Of a stretch of 64,000 bases of DNA, positions 7,646-15,393 are shown one piece after another. Both the position numbers and the translations under genes were made by a program. Numbering within the stretch: position 1 is the stretch's first letter; every line of letters starts with the position of its first letter. The notes beneath the pieces were generated by a model. It worked only from the letters and a program-made list of their open reading frames with translations, searched no databases and was not told the DNA's origin. This stretch comes from G963667675 sp963667675 (GTDB lineage Bacteria > Chloroflexota > Dehalococcoidia > Lucifugimonadales > UBA3495), in assembly GCA_963667675.1 (NCBI GenBank), contig OY763929.1:310001-374000 (forward strand), in the 5' to 3' direction.

Positions 7646-7912
7646 ATGTCCCTTCGATATGATCCTGACGCGTTTGGAGGTGTGCCTTCGTCAGAACGCC
7701 GGCGATTAGTTCGAAAGTGTGAATGGTTGTGGACGCATAGGCATATGCTGACGCACACTTCCCTGCGTCATGACCTCAATCATTTTTTCAAGCGGCAAGT
7801 TGGCGATTACCGCATCATATATACTTACGACACTGAAGCCGACGATATGGTTATACGTCTCATAGCTCACCGGCGTGACGTATACAAAAAAGCTGCCAAC
7901 CTAGACTCCTAG
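7646..7912 (+). CDS. RelE/ParE-superfamily toxin
   Basis: This 88-residue protein has the compact RelE core: a helical N-terminus, LRHDLNHFFKRQVGDYRIIY (about residues 40-59), DMVIRLIAHRRDVY with basic residues and a terminal tyrosine (Tyr80). RelE-type toxins cleave mRNA in the ribosome; ParE-type relatives poison gyrase. The VGDYRIIY and HRRDVYKK motifs favour RelE. It begins 7 bases after the Dcd-fold gene and has no conventional small antitoxin of its own, which is why the long upstream protein is the antitoxin candidate. AT-richer than the core genes. Confidence 0.8.
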   Translation: MSLRYDPDAFGGVPSSERRRLVRKCEWLWTHRHMLTHTSLRHDLNHFFKRQVGDYRIIYTYDTEADDMVIRLIAHRRDVYKKAANLDS

Positions 7913-8008
7913 ACCTGTCCCCAAATGCTTGGGTAAAGAGCCGTCGTGGGAGTGTTCAGATTTGCCGGCAGGGGAAGGGTGAGGTTCGCGGCCCAAGGGG
8001 TCGGGCGC

Positions 8009-8199
8009 CCACCCCGCCTTTGTCGCGGCCGACGATGCTTGCCCTAGGTCCCCTGCTCCGCTTCTTCCTGGAGGGTCGGCATTTGGGTGAAGAGGCCTAC
8101 GGCGTCTTCTATGTCTAGCTGGAAGGCTATGCCGGCGCCATGCTCGGTGTCGAAGCGGGCGGCTTCGCCGATGCGTTCCAGGATTAAGCGGGCCCGTTG
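8009..8199. repeat. Right direct repeat: 3' part of the intact PII gene
   Basis: This stretch covers the last third of the PII gene and about 35 bases beyond its stop. It corresponds base by base, with about 20 percent divergence, to 6489-6679. The two repeats bracket 1.3 kb holding the terminator, operator, Dcd-fold gene and toxin gene. Confidence 0.7.
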
Positions 8200-8394
8200 C
8201 TCGACCACTAAGAACAGGATGATGGCCCTTTTGTGCTCCAGGCCCAGGCCGAAGAAGGTCCTTTCCGGCGCCAGGCCCTCTCCCCGGACGCTGTTGACGA
8301 TGGTGGCGCCGGTGGCCCCGCCGGCACGGGCGGCGTCGATGACGGCCTCGGTCTTGTCGTCGTTAACCAGAGCGATAATCAGCTTCAGTCTCAT
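8044..8394 (-). CDS. PII-like signalling protein
   Basis: This 116-residue protein starts MRLKLIIALVNDDKTEAVID and continues ARAGGATGATIVNSVRGEGL, the first beta-alpha unit and T-loop entry of the PII (GlnB-like) fold. The T-loop is short and lacks the uridylylated tyrosine region of GlnB. RIGEAARFDTEHGAGIAFQL forms the last strand-helix part. It overlaps the preceding DUF1538 gene by 32 bases on the same strand, so it is translated from that operon and probably senses a nucleotide or ion for the transporter-like proteins. Its 3' end is duplicated at 6489-6679. Confidence 0.8.
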   Translation of the reverse strand: MRLKLIIALVNDDKTEAVIDAARAGGATGATIVNSVRGEGLAPERTFFGLGLEHKRAIILFLVVEQRARLILERIGEAARFDTEHGAGIAFQLDIEDAVGLFTQMPTLQEEAEQGT

Positions 8395-9187
8395 GACTTA
8401 AGTCTCCACGTGATTTGCTCTCGGAGGAAGGCCCACTGCCGCGCCACTTAATCCACCACGAAGCCACCATGGAGTAGGCCAGTACCGATATTATAGGGAA
8501 GGCGCAGGCGAAAGCAATCAGCCCAAACCCGTCAATCAGGGGGCTGCGACCCGGGATATTGGTCGCCAATCCCAGTCCCAGGGCTGCCACCACCGGGACC
8601 GTAACGGTGGAAGTTGTCACTCCTCCGATGTCGTATGCCAGAGGAACGATGGTCCTGGCGGACCGGAAAGTTTGCACGATGATGACGACGTAGACGCCGA
8701 TGATGTACCAGGGCAGCGGGGTGCCGGTCACGATGCGGAAGCATCCCAAGGACACGCCGACCGCCACGCCAACCGCCACGGCCAGCCTCAAGCCCCAAGA
8801 CTTGATGGTCCCGCCGGAAACCTCCTCGGCCTTCAGGGCCACGGCAATCAAGGCGGGTTCGGCCACGGTGGCAGCAAAGCCGATGGCGGCGGCGAAGAGG
8901 TAGACCAGCCAATAGTTGCGCCAGTCGACCTCGCCATCGGCGCTTCCAAGCCCAACCCTTTCGGGAGCGGTCAACTGCTGGGCCATGGTCTCTCCAATGG
9001 GGAAGAGGGCCTGCTCCAACCCGACGAGAAACAGGGCCAGGCCGACCAGCACCAAGGCAAAGCCTCCGACAATGCGTCGTAGGTTGGGCGGCCGACGGCG
9101 CAGGACAACGACCTGGAAGAATATCAGGACCGCGGCGATGGGAAGCACGTCCCGGAAGGTCGATCCCAGAGTGTTCAGCAACTCCAT
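8363..9187 (-). CDS. DUF1538 membrane protein (second of a tandem pair)
   Basis: This 274-residue integral membrane protein starts MELLNTLGSTFRDVLPIAAV. It shows the DUF1538 signature IGFAATVAEPALIAVALKAE and later AYDIGGVTTSTVTVPVVAAL and DGFGLIAFACAFPI, with about six to seven hydrophobic segments. The longer open frame reaching 9937 is only antisense-type read-through; the ATG at 9187 lies two bases after the upstream paralogue's stop and gives the family's normal N-terminus. It overlaps PII by 32 bases. DUF1538 proteins are presumed transporters of unknown substrate. Confidence 0.85.
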   Translation of the reverse strand: MELLNTLGSTFRDVLPIAAVLIFFQVVVLRRRPPNLRRIVGGFALVLVGLALFLVGLEQALFPIGETMAQQLTAPERVGLGSADGEVDWRNYWLVYLFAAAIGFAATVAEPALIAVALKAEEVSGGTIKSWGLRLAVAVGVAVGVSLGCFRIVTGTPLPWYIIGVYVVIIVQTFRSARTIVPLAYDIGGVTTSTVTVPVVAALGLGLATNIPGRSPLIDGFGLIAFACAFPIISVLAYSMVASWWIKWRGSGPSSESKSRGDLSHETEADYRSG

Positions 9188-9189
9188 GG

Positions 9190-9972
9190 TCAGGCCACCA
9201 TTCCGTACCCGAGGACGCAGATGATGGGGGTCAGGCTGGCAAAGGCGATGAGACCGAAGCCATCGACCATTGGGTTTCGACTCCTGATGGACGCGGCCAA
9301 CCCCACGCCGAGGGCGGCGACCAGGGGCACCGTGATGGTGCTGGTGGTCACTCCTCCAGAGTCGTAGGCCACGCCGATGATTTCCTCGGGGGCGAACAGG
9401 GTCATTATCGTCACCAGCAGATAGCCGCCGATTATCAGCCAGTGGATGGGCCAGCCCCTGAGGATGCGCAGGACGCCCAGAACGATGGCTATGCCCACGG
9501 CGGCGGCTACGACAAGACGGAGCGTCAGGGCATAGGAGCCGCGGGCGGAATCGTTGTCGGCGATGGTTCCCGATTCCGCCGCCATGTTGGCCGCCTCGCC
9601 GGCGATGGCTATCAGAGCGGGCTCGGCCACGGTGGCGCCGAAGCCCAGGCAGAAGGAGAAGGCGAGCAAGGCCAGCAGGTTGCCCTTGTTGGCAAAGCTT
9701 TGGGCGAGGGATTCGCCCAAGGGGAAGAGGCCGCTCTCCAGGCCCTTGATAAACAGGCCCAGTCCCACGAGGACGGACACCATGCCGATGGCCACGCTGC
9801 CCAGGTCGGGAAAGGGCTGCCGGAGGACGACGATCTGGAAGAAGCCGATGACCAGGATGATGGGGGCCAGGTCTCGCAGCGAATCCAGCAACTGTCGGGC
9901 CATTGGAGCGAGGAACTGGACCCACTCCTTGGCCCAAATACTTCGAGCCTGGCGGACTAGCATAGCAACCAC
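9190..9972 (-). CDS. DUF1538 membrane protein (first of a tandem pair)
   Basis: This 260-residue membrane protein is paralogous to the following gene. It has FCLGFGATVAEPALIAIAGE, AYDSGGVTTSTITVPLVAAL and DGFGLIAFASLTPIICVLGY in the same order. Each gene carries one DUF1538 repeat, so the pair likely forms a two-part channel or carrier of opposite topology. The first 25 residues are charged and amphipathic. The operon order is DUF1538, DUF1538, PII, which suggests nitrogen- or energy-linked gating of transport; substrate unknown. Confidence 0.85.
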   Translation of the reverse strand: MVAMLVRQARSIWAKEWVQFLAPMARQLLDSLRDLAPIILVIGFFQIVVLRQPFPDLGSVAIGMVSVLVGLGLFIKGLESGLFPLGESLAQSFANKGNLLALLAFSFCLGFGATVAEPALIAIAGEAANMAAESGTIADNDSARGSYALTLRLVVAAAVGIAIVLGVLRILRGWPIHWLIIGGYLLVTIMTLFAPEEIIGVAYDSGGVTTSTITVPLVAALGVGLAASIRSRNPMVDGFGLIAFASLTPIICVLGYGMVA

Positions 9973-10035
9973 AACGGGTGGAATATAGTTTTATGCAGGG
10001 GGCGGGTCAAGCTGGGAATACGAGTGGGGCCCAAA

Positions 10036-10065
10036 TTGACACCCGATTTTGGGCACGCCTATAAT
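10036..10065 (+). promoter_or_regulatory. Consensus promoter TTGACA-18-TATAAT for the DUF3224 gene
   Basis: Both hexamers are perfect sigma70 consensus. The spacer ends GGGCACGCC, a string that also precedes the -10 boxes at 6442 and 10546. It lies about 40 bases before the ATG at 10107. Confidence 0.65.
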
Positions 10066-10106
10066 CCCTGTCTAGAGCCTGCTGGGGCTGGAACCGAGGA
10101 GACTCC

Positions 10107-10499
10107 ATGCTCAATGCCCGTGGACCCCTAATTGTCAACACAGAAGCCGAGCCACCGTTTTTGGAGCAGGACGGGCTGAAGGTAAATCGCAACATCGTGC
10201 GCAAGGAGTTCTCCGGCGACTTGGTCGGCACTTCGGAGGCGCAGATGATTGCAGTCTTTACTGACACTCCCGGTTCAGCGGGATACGTAGCCATTGAGCA
10301 CTTTAAGGGATCGTTGGCCGGTAGGTCGGGTTCGTTCGTGCTGCAGCATAGCGGGGTGATGAACAAGGGCGACGCCCAACTTACGGTCACAATCGTGCCC
10401 GACTCGGGTACTGGAGAACTGGTTGGCATATCGGGTACGTTAGAGATTGACAACAATGAAGGTCATCACTCTTACGTGCTCTCCTACGAGTTCACATGA
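10107..10499 (+). CDS. DUF3224 domain-containing protein
   Basis: This 130-residue all-beta protein has the DUF3224 pattern: GDLVGTSEAQMIAVFTDTPG, GYVAIEHFKGSLAGRSGSFV and QHSGVMNKGDAQLTVTIVPD, followed by GELVGISGTLEI. The family is small, cytoplasmic and of unknown biochemical role, related to allene-oxide-cyclase-like barrels. It is transcribed alone from a strong promoter. A second promoter-like TATAAT separates it from yqeY. Confidence 0.85.
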   Translation: MLNARGPLIVNTEAEPPFLEQDGLKVNRNIVRKEFSGDLVGTSEAQMIAVFTDTPGSAGYVAIEHFKGSLAGRSGSFVLQHSGVMNKGDAQLTVTIVPDSGTGELVGISGTLEIDNNEGHHSYVLSYEFT

Positions 10500-10608
10500 G
10501 CGTGCTTTTGTGCTTGCAAGAAGTCCCTGAAGGATAGGCCACGCCTATAATCAGCGGGTAGGCCAGCGGCCGTGGGCCACCGGCTAAAGGGAGAGCCAGG
10601 AGAGTCTA

Positions 10609-11073
10609 TTGACTAAGCTAAGGGAACAGATAGAAAGCGACATTGTGGCGGCTATGCGCAGCCGGGACCAGGGGAGGCTGGACGCGTTGCGGTTCTTGAA
10701 GAGCGCCATCCAGTCCCAGGAGAAGACCAAGGGGTCAGACCTGGACGAGGCGGGGCTGATACAGGTGATCGCCAAGCAGGTGAACGACCGCCGAGAGAGC
10801 ATCCAGATGTTCCGGCAGGGCAACCGGGACGACTTGGTGGCCAAGGAGTCGGAGGCGCTGGCGGTGCTGGAGGCGTACATGCCCCCGCAGCTGGGTCAGG
10901 AGGAATTGGGGCAACTGGTGAGGCAGGTTATCGAGGAGGTGGGGGCGTCGTCGATGCGGGATAAGGGGCGGGTGATGGGCAAGTTGATGCCGCAGGTGCG
11001 GGGGAAGGCCGACGGGGCGCAGGTGAATGCGCTGGTGGATGAGTTGTTGGGTGGCGGGGGTAGGCTGTTTTAG
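10609..11073 (+). CDS. GatB/YqeY domain-containing protein
   Basis: This 154-residue protein is full length for the YqeY family. LREQIESDIVAAMRSRDQGR opens it, then LRFLKSAIQSQEKTK, LEAYMPPQLGQEELGQLV and DKGRVMGKLMPQVRGKADGA. The domain resembles the tRNA-binding tail of GatB and may aid amidotransferase or tRNA metabolism. The start is TTG with GGAGAG-type ribosome site a few bases ahead. Its stop is followed with no gap by the purQ ATG, so both are one transcript. Confidence 0.88.
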   Translation: MTKLREQIESDIVAAMRSRDQGRLDALRFLKSAIQSQEKTKGSDLDEAGLIQVIAKQVNDRRESIQMFRQGNRDDLVAKESEALAVLEAYMPPQLGQEELGQLVRQVIEEVGASSMRDKGRVMGKLMPQVRGKADGAQVNALVDELLGGGGRLF

Positions 11074-11775
11074 ATGCGGTTTGGGATTGTGGTTTTTCCG
11101 GGGACTTGGAGCGACACGGACTGCTACCACGTGGTCAAGGGCGTGCTGCGGCAGGACGCCGAGTACGTGTGGCATAAAGAGGACAGACTGTCGGGGTACG
11201 ACTGTGTGATCCTGCCGGGCGGGTTTTCCTACGGCGATTACCTGCGGGCAGGGGCCATGGCTAGATTTTCGCCGGTGATGGAGTCGCTGATACGCTTTGC
11301 CGACTCGGGCAAGCCGGTGATTGGCATCTGCAACGGGTTTCAAATCCTCTGCGAGGCGGGGCTGCTGCCCGGCGCGCTGCTGGCCAACCAGCACTTGGAG
11401 TACCGCTGCCAGTGGACCAACCTGCGGGCCGAGCGGGCGGACACGTGCTTTACTTCGAGGTGCGGTCCGTCTCAGGTGTTGCGGGTGCCCGTGTCACACG
11501 GAGAGGGCAACTACTTCGCCGACCCAGCAACGCTGGACCAACTGGAAAGGAACAACCGGGTCTTGTTCCGGTATTGCGACGCCCAAGGGGAAGCGACTGA
11601 GGCGGCCAATCCCAACGGGTCGGCGCGGAATATTGCCGGGATAGTAAACGAGGCTGGGAACGTGCTGGGGATGATGCCACACCCGGAGCGTAGCTGCGAG
11701 GATATTCTGGGCAGCACCGACGGCAACCTGATTTTCCAGTCAATCATCGACGCCTGCGGAGCACGCCAGGCGTAG
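11074..11775 (+). CDS. purQ: Phosphoribosylformylglycinamidine synthase subunit I (glutaminase)
   Basis: PurQ supplies ammonia from glutamine for the fourth step of purine synthesis. The 233-residue class I amidotransferase has GIVVFPGTWSDTDCYHV at the N-terminus, the nucleophile in GICNGFQ (Cys86) and the His203/Glu205 pair in MPHPERS. PGGFSYGDYLRAG is the PurQ-specific loop. It abuts yqeY directly. The purL and purS partners are not in the window. All catalytic residues are present. Confidence 0.93.
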   Translation: MRFGIVVFPGTWSDTDCYHVVKGVLRQDAEYVWHKEDRLSGYDCVILPGGFSYGDYLRAGAMARFSPVMESLIRFADSGKPVIGICNGFQILCEAGLLPGALLANQHLEYRCQWTNLRAERADTCFTSRCGPSQVLRVPVSHGEGNYFADPATLDQLERNNRVLFRYCDAQGEATEAANPNGSARNIAGIVNEAGNVLGMMPHPERSCEDILGSTDGNLIFQSIIDACGARQA

Positions 11776-11881
11776 GGCCGCCCTGCCGGGTCTTCACCTC
11801 CTGAGCCCCGGCCTTGGGCAAGTTCGCCCTATCCCTGCGGGCAGCCTGCCGTCGTTGACACCCTTATAGCCAGGGTGTACG

Positions 11882-12457
11882 TTGAATCCCGATATGTCTA
11901 CGCCGCGGAACATTGTCCTAGTGGGGTTTATGGCCTCGGGCAAGAGCGTCGTGGGAGAGGCGTTGAGCCGACTTGCGGGGATGCCTCTGGTTGACGCCGA
12001 CGAGGAGATCGAGCGGCGGGCTGGGAGGGCCATTCGAGAGATATTCCAAGAGGACGGCGAGGCGGCGTTCCGGGAGTTGGAGCGTTCGGTTATCGCCGAC
12101 CTGTGCGCCGGGACGGGGCAGGTCATCGCCGCCGGCGGGGGCGCTTTCGTGGACGCGGACAATCGGGACGCGATGCTGGCCAGCGGCGCGGTGTTCTGCC
12201 TGAGCGCGCGGCCGGAGACGATCCTGGAGCGGCTGTCACAAGCACCTGCAGACGGGGCCGAGGCGTCGGGGGCCGACGGGCGGCCGATGCTGGCGGGGGA
12301 CGACCTCAGGGTTCGGGTTGAATCGCTGCTGGCGCAGCGGGCTGAGGACTACGCTCAGGCCCACCACACGATTGAGACGGACGAGTTGACGCCGGAGCAG
12401 GCGGCTATGCGCATCTTGGAGCTTTGCTCGGCGATGACGGCGGTGAAGGGAGACTAG
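11882..12457 (+). CDS. aroK: Shikimate kinase
   Basis: This enzyme phosphorylates shikimate in the chorismate pathway. The 191-residue protein carries the P-loop GFMASGKS (residues 15-22), the DADEEIERRAG segment that binds shikimate, GEAAFRELE and IAAGGGAFVD. The frame opens with TTG at 11882; an in-frame ATG four codons later (11894) is an alternative. aroB follows after three bases, forming an aroK-aroB unit. Confidence 0.93.
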   Translation: MNPDMSTPRNIVLVGFMASGKSVVGEALSRLAGMPLVDADEEIERRAGRAIREIFQEDGEAAFRELERSVIADLCAGTGQVIAAGGGAFVDADNRDAMLASGAVFCLSARPETILERLSQAPADGAEASGADGRPMLAGDDLRVRVESLLAQRAEDYAQAHHTIETDELTPEQAAMRILELCSAMTAVKGD

Positions 12458-12460
12458 GTC

Positions 12461-13561
12461 ATGGCGGGCGCGAACCTGGCCGCAACGGTGCACCACTCAG
12501 GGGGGAGCTACCCGGTGGTGGTCGGCTGGGGTATTTTGGATGACCTGGGAGACCGGCTATCGGAGCTGGGCATCGGGGGCACGGCCTACATCATCACCGA
12601 CGACAACGTGATGAATCCCTACGGGCGGCAGGCGCAGCGGGCTCTGGAGAAAGCGGGAATTGCCACCCACGTGTTCATCGTGCCGCAGGGAGAGAACAGC
12701 AAGAGTTTCGCCGCGGCCCAGGCCATCTACGACTGGCTGGCGGGCCTCCGGGCGGAACGGGGCCACGCCATAATCGCCGTGGGCGGCGGAGTGGTGGGAG
12801 ACCTGGCTGGGTTCGTAGCGGCGACGTACCTCAGGGGCGTGCCATTCGTGCAGGCGCCGACCAGCATGGCGGCGATGGTGGACGCTTCGATAGGCGGCAA
12901 GGTGGCGGTGAACCTGCCCCAGGCCAAGAACATGGTGGGGGCCTTCTACCAGCCCAGGGGGGTGTTCTGCGACGTGCAGGCCCTGTCGACGCTGGGCAAG
13001 CGGGAGCTGGCGGAGGGCTGGGCCGAGGCCATAAAGCACGGGTTCATCCTGGACGCGGACCTAGTGGACGTCTTCGAGGAGCACGCCGAAGAGTTGATGG
13101 CTGTGGAGCCTGAAATCTCCACGCAGGTGATCCGTCGCAGCGCGGCCATAAAGGCCGAGATAGTGAGCCAGGACGAGCGGGAGACGCTGGGCATCAGGAT
13201 ACTGCTGAACTACGGGCATACCATAGGGCACGCTCTCGAAGCCTCCACCGGTTACGGCGAGTACCTCCACGGCGAGGGGGTGTCGGTGGGGATGATGGGG
13301 GAGGCGCGGATTGCCCAGGAACTGGGGATGATTCCCGGGGAACTGGTGGAGCGGCAGAAGCGGCTGCTTGAGCGGTTCAACCTTCCCATCCGCGCCCAAG
13401 GGGTGGCGGTGGACGGGTTGCTGCAGGCCATGTCGCTGGACAAGAAGACGGTGGGGGGCAAGGCGCGCTTCGTGTTGCTGGAAAGAGCCGGCAAGGCCGT
13501 GGTGCGGGGCGACGTGCCCCAGGAACTGGTAGAAGCAACCTTGCAGGAACTGACCGTCTGA
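12461..13561 (+). CDS. aroB: 3-dehydroquinate synthase
   Basis: AroB converts DAHP to 3-dehydroquinate using NAD and a divalent metal. The 366-residue protein has VGGGVVGDLAGFVAATY, APTSMAAMVDASIGGKVAV, the metal-ligand helix WAEAIKHGFILD and the NYGHTIGHALEA histidines; all the usual residues are visible. Length is normal. It follows aroK by three bases and precedes tgt by 40 bases. Confidence 0.94.
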   Translation: MAGANLAATVHHSGGSYPVVVGWGILDDLGDRLSELGIGGTAYIITDDNVMNPYGRQAQRALEKAGIATHVFIVPQGENSKSFAAAQAIYDWLAGLRAERGHAIIAVGGGVVGDLAGFVAATYLRGVPFVQAPTSMAAMVDASIGGKVAVNLPQAKNMVGAFYQPRGVFCDVQALSTLGKRELAEGWAEAIKHGFILDADLVDVFEEHAEELMAVEPEISTQVIRRSAAIKAEIVSQDERETLGIRILLNYGHTIGHALEASTGYGEYLHGEGVSVGMMGEARIAQELGMIPGELVERQKRLLERFNLPIRAQGVAVDGLLQAMSLDKKTVGGKARFVLLERAGKAVVRGDVPQELVEATLQELTV

Positions 13562-13601
13562 CCTGGTTGGGCCAGCCGCGCCAGGGAGACGACCGGCGAG
13601 A

Positions 13602-14786
13602 ATGTCCAGCAGCCGATTTTCCTTTACGCTGAAGTACAGCCTCGCCGGCGCGCGGACCGGCGAGATGCAGACTCCCCACGGCTCTGTGCCCACTCCTGCG
13701 TTCATGCCGGTGGCGACGCAGGCGTCGGTCAAGGGGCTGTCTCCCGACGAGGTGCGGGGGGTCGGCGCGGACATAGTGCTGGCCAACGCCTATCACCTCT
13801 ATCTACGTCCCGGCGTGGAAACGGTGCAGCGCATGGGGGGCCTGCAGCGGTTCATGGAGTGGAACGGGCCGGCGCTGACCGACAGCGGCGGGTTCCAGGC
13901 ATTCAGCATGGGCTCGCTGCGCCGGATGGACGACGAGGGGATACGGTTCCGGTCCCACCTGGACGGCAGCGAGCACTTCCTGACCCCGGAGCTGGCGACG
14001 GTCAACCAGCAACTACTGGGGGCCGACATCATCATGTGCCTGGACCAGTGCATCAACAATGAGGCGGGCAAGCCGGAGGTGCGGCAGGCCATGGAGCGCA
14101 CCCACCGCTGGGCGGAAATCTGCCACCAAGTCCACGCCTCGTCGCAATACGCACAGGACCAGGCGTTGTTCGGCATCGTGCAGGGGGGCGTGTTCGAGGA
14201 CCTGCGGGAGGAGTCGGCCAACTTTATTGCCGGGATTCCGTTCGAGGGTTACGCCGTCGGCGGGCTGGCGGTGGGGGAGTCCAAGGCGCAGATGTACGAG
14301 ACCACGGGGCAGGTGACGGCGCTGCTGCCGGAGGACAAACCGCGGTACCTGATGGGCGTGGGGTCGCCGGAGGACCTGGTGGAGTGCGTAGCGCAAGGCG
14401 TGGACATGTTCGACTGCGTGCTGCCGACCAGAGTGGGCAGGAACGGGGGCTTCTATACCCGGGAGGGCAGGCTGGACATAACCAAGCGGCGTTACATGGA
14501 AGATACGGGGCCAGTGGACGAAAGCTGCGACTGCTACGCCTGCCAGCGGTTTTCTGCAGGCTACCTGTGGCATTTGTTCAAGGCCAAGGAGTTGCTGGGG
14601 CCGAGGCTGGCCAGCATCCACAATCTGCGGTTTATCCTGCGGCTGATGGAAGAGATGCGGCAGGCCATCAGCGAGGACCGGTTCGACCGGTTCCGGGCGG
14701 AGTTCCACAGGGCTTACAAGCCGACGGACGAAGCGGCCCGGCAGGAACAGAAGACCCGGTGGCTAAAGGCCCGGGGGACTAGCTAG
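13602..14786 (+). CDS. tgt: Queuine tRNA-ribosyltransferase
   Basis: Tgt exchanges guanine for preQ1 at the wobble position of GUN-anticodon tRNAs. The 394-residue protein shows MPVATQASVKGLSPDEV, the DSGGFQAFSMG substrate pocket, FGIVQGGVFEDLREES, YAVGGLAVGE, and FDCVLPTRVGRNG with the nucleophilic aspartate. The zinc site follows as CDCYACQRF plus a later histidine. The 3' end overlaps the convergent MoaD-like gene by eight bases. Confidence 0.94.
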   Translation: MSSSRFSFTLKYSLAGARTGEMQTPHGSVPTPAFMPVATQASVKGLSPDEVRGVGADIVLANAYHLYLRPGVETVQRMGGLQRFMEWNGPALTDSGGFQAFSMGSLRRMDDEGIRFRSHLDGSEHFLTPELATVNQQLLGADIIMCLDQCINNEAGKPEVRQAMERTHRWAEICHQVHASSQYAQDQALFGIVQGGVFEDLREESANFIAGIPFEGYAVGGLAVGESKAQMYETTGQVTALLPEDKPRYLMGVGSPEDLVECVAQGVDMFDCVLPTRVGRNGGFYTREGRLDITKRRYMEDTGPVDESCDCYACQRFSAGYLWHLFKAKELLGPRLASIHNLRFILRLMEEMRQAISEDRFDRFRAEFHRAYKPTDEAARQEQKTRWLKARGTS

Positions 14787-15072
14787 GTGAGCCGCCGGCG
14801 ACGGCGGGCACGATGCTAACCTCGTCGCCCGACTTGGTCGCAGTCTCCAGTCCCTGCAGGAAGTGGACGTCCTCGCCGTTGACGTAGATGTTGACGAAGT
14901 AGTGCAACTCCCCGTTTTCGTCCAGCAAGCGGGCCTTGAAGCCGGGGTAGGACTCTTCCAAGCGGTCGACCAACTGGTTCAAGGCGCCGGGCTCCATTTC
15001 CACCTGGCCCTTGCCGCCGGTGATGCGCCGCATTGGCGTTGGGATGCGAACCAAGACGCTCATTTGAGACAT
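14779..15072 (-). CDS. MoaD/ThiS-family sulfur carrier protein with C-terminal extension after Gly-Gly
   Basis: This 97-residue ubiquitin-like protein has RIPTPMRRITGGKGQVEM, then ELHYFVNIYVNGEDV and a C-terminus SIVPAVAGGSPS. Carriers must end in Gly-Gly to be thiocarboxylated. Three extra residues follow the diglycine, so a peptidase would have to expose it, as known for HcyS- and CysO-like carriers. It is the last gene of the threonine synthase-NIL-MoaD unit, which points to sulfur transfer into an amino acid, not Moco synthesis. Confidence 0.85.
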   Translation of the reverse strand: MSQMSVLVRIPTPMRRITGGKGQVEMEPGALNQLVDRLEESYPGFKARLLDENGELHYFVNIYVNGEDVHFLQGLETATKSGDEVSIVPAVAGGSPS

Positions 15073-15128
15073 CCTCCGGTATTTGACCGCCCGGCGGTCT
15101 CCCTTGTGGAAGCCATCGGGCTTTGGGA

Positions 15129-15371
15129 TTAACCTTCGATTACGTCGCCGGCCACCGGGTCGACGCGGACTCCGGTAGAGCCGACCCAGTCCAGCCCTTT
15201 TTGTATCTCGGCTTCGTCGCCGTCCAGTTCCAGGACCACCCAGCCGACTTCCTCCCGAACGTCGGCGCGGCGGATGTTGGTCACCACGTTGTAGTCCCGG
15301 CCCAAGCGGTAGATTATCGGCTCCTTAACCAGGGCAGTGGGAAAGGTGAACTTTACCCGCTGCTTGACCAT
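15129..15371 (-). CDS. NIL domain protein
   Basis: This 80-residue stand-alone NIL domain starts MVKQRVKFTFPTALVKEPII and continues RLGRDYNVVTNIRRADVREE and GWVVLELDG, the ACT-like fold known from MetN C-termini and from ferredoxin-NIL proteins of homocysteine synthesis. The ATG at 15371 is preferred over the in-frame ATG at 15419, which would overlap the threonine synthase gene; a purine-rich GGGAGGGAG site precedes it. It lies 22 bases after thrC and 56 bases before the MoaD-like gene. A role in methionine/homocysteine metabolism is inferred. Confidence 0.83.
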   Translation of the reverse strand: MVKQRVKFTFPTALVKEPIIYRLGRDYNVVTNIRRADVREEVGWVVLELDGDEAEIQKGLDWVGSTGVRVDPVAGDVIEG

Positions 15372-15393
15372 GGCCCGGCTCCCTCCCCCGGAA

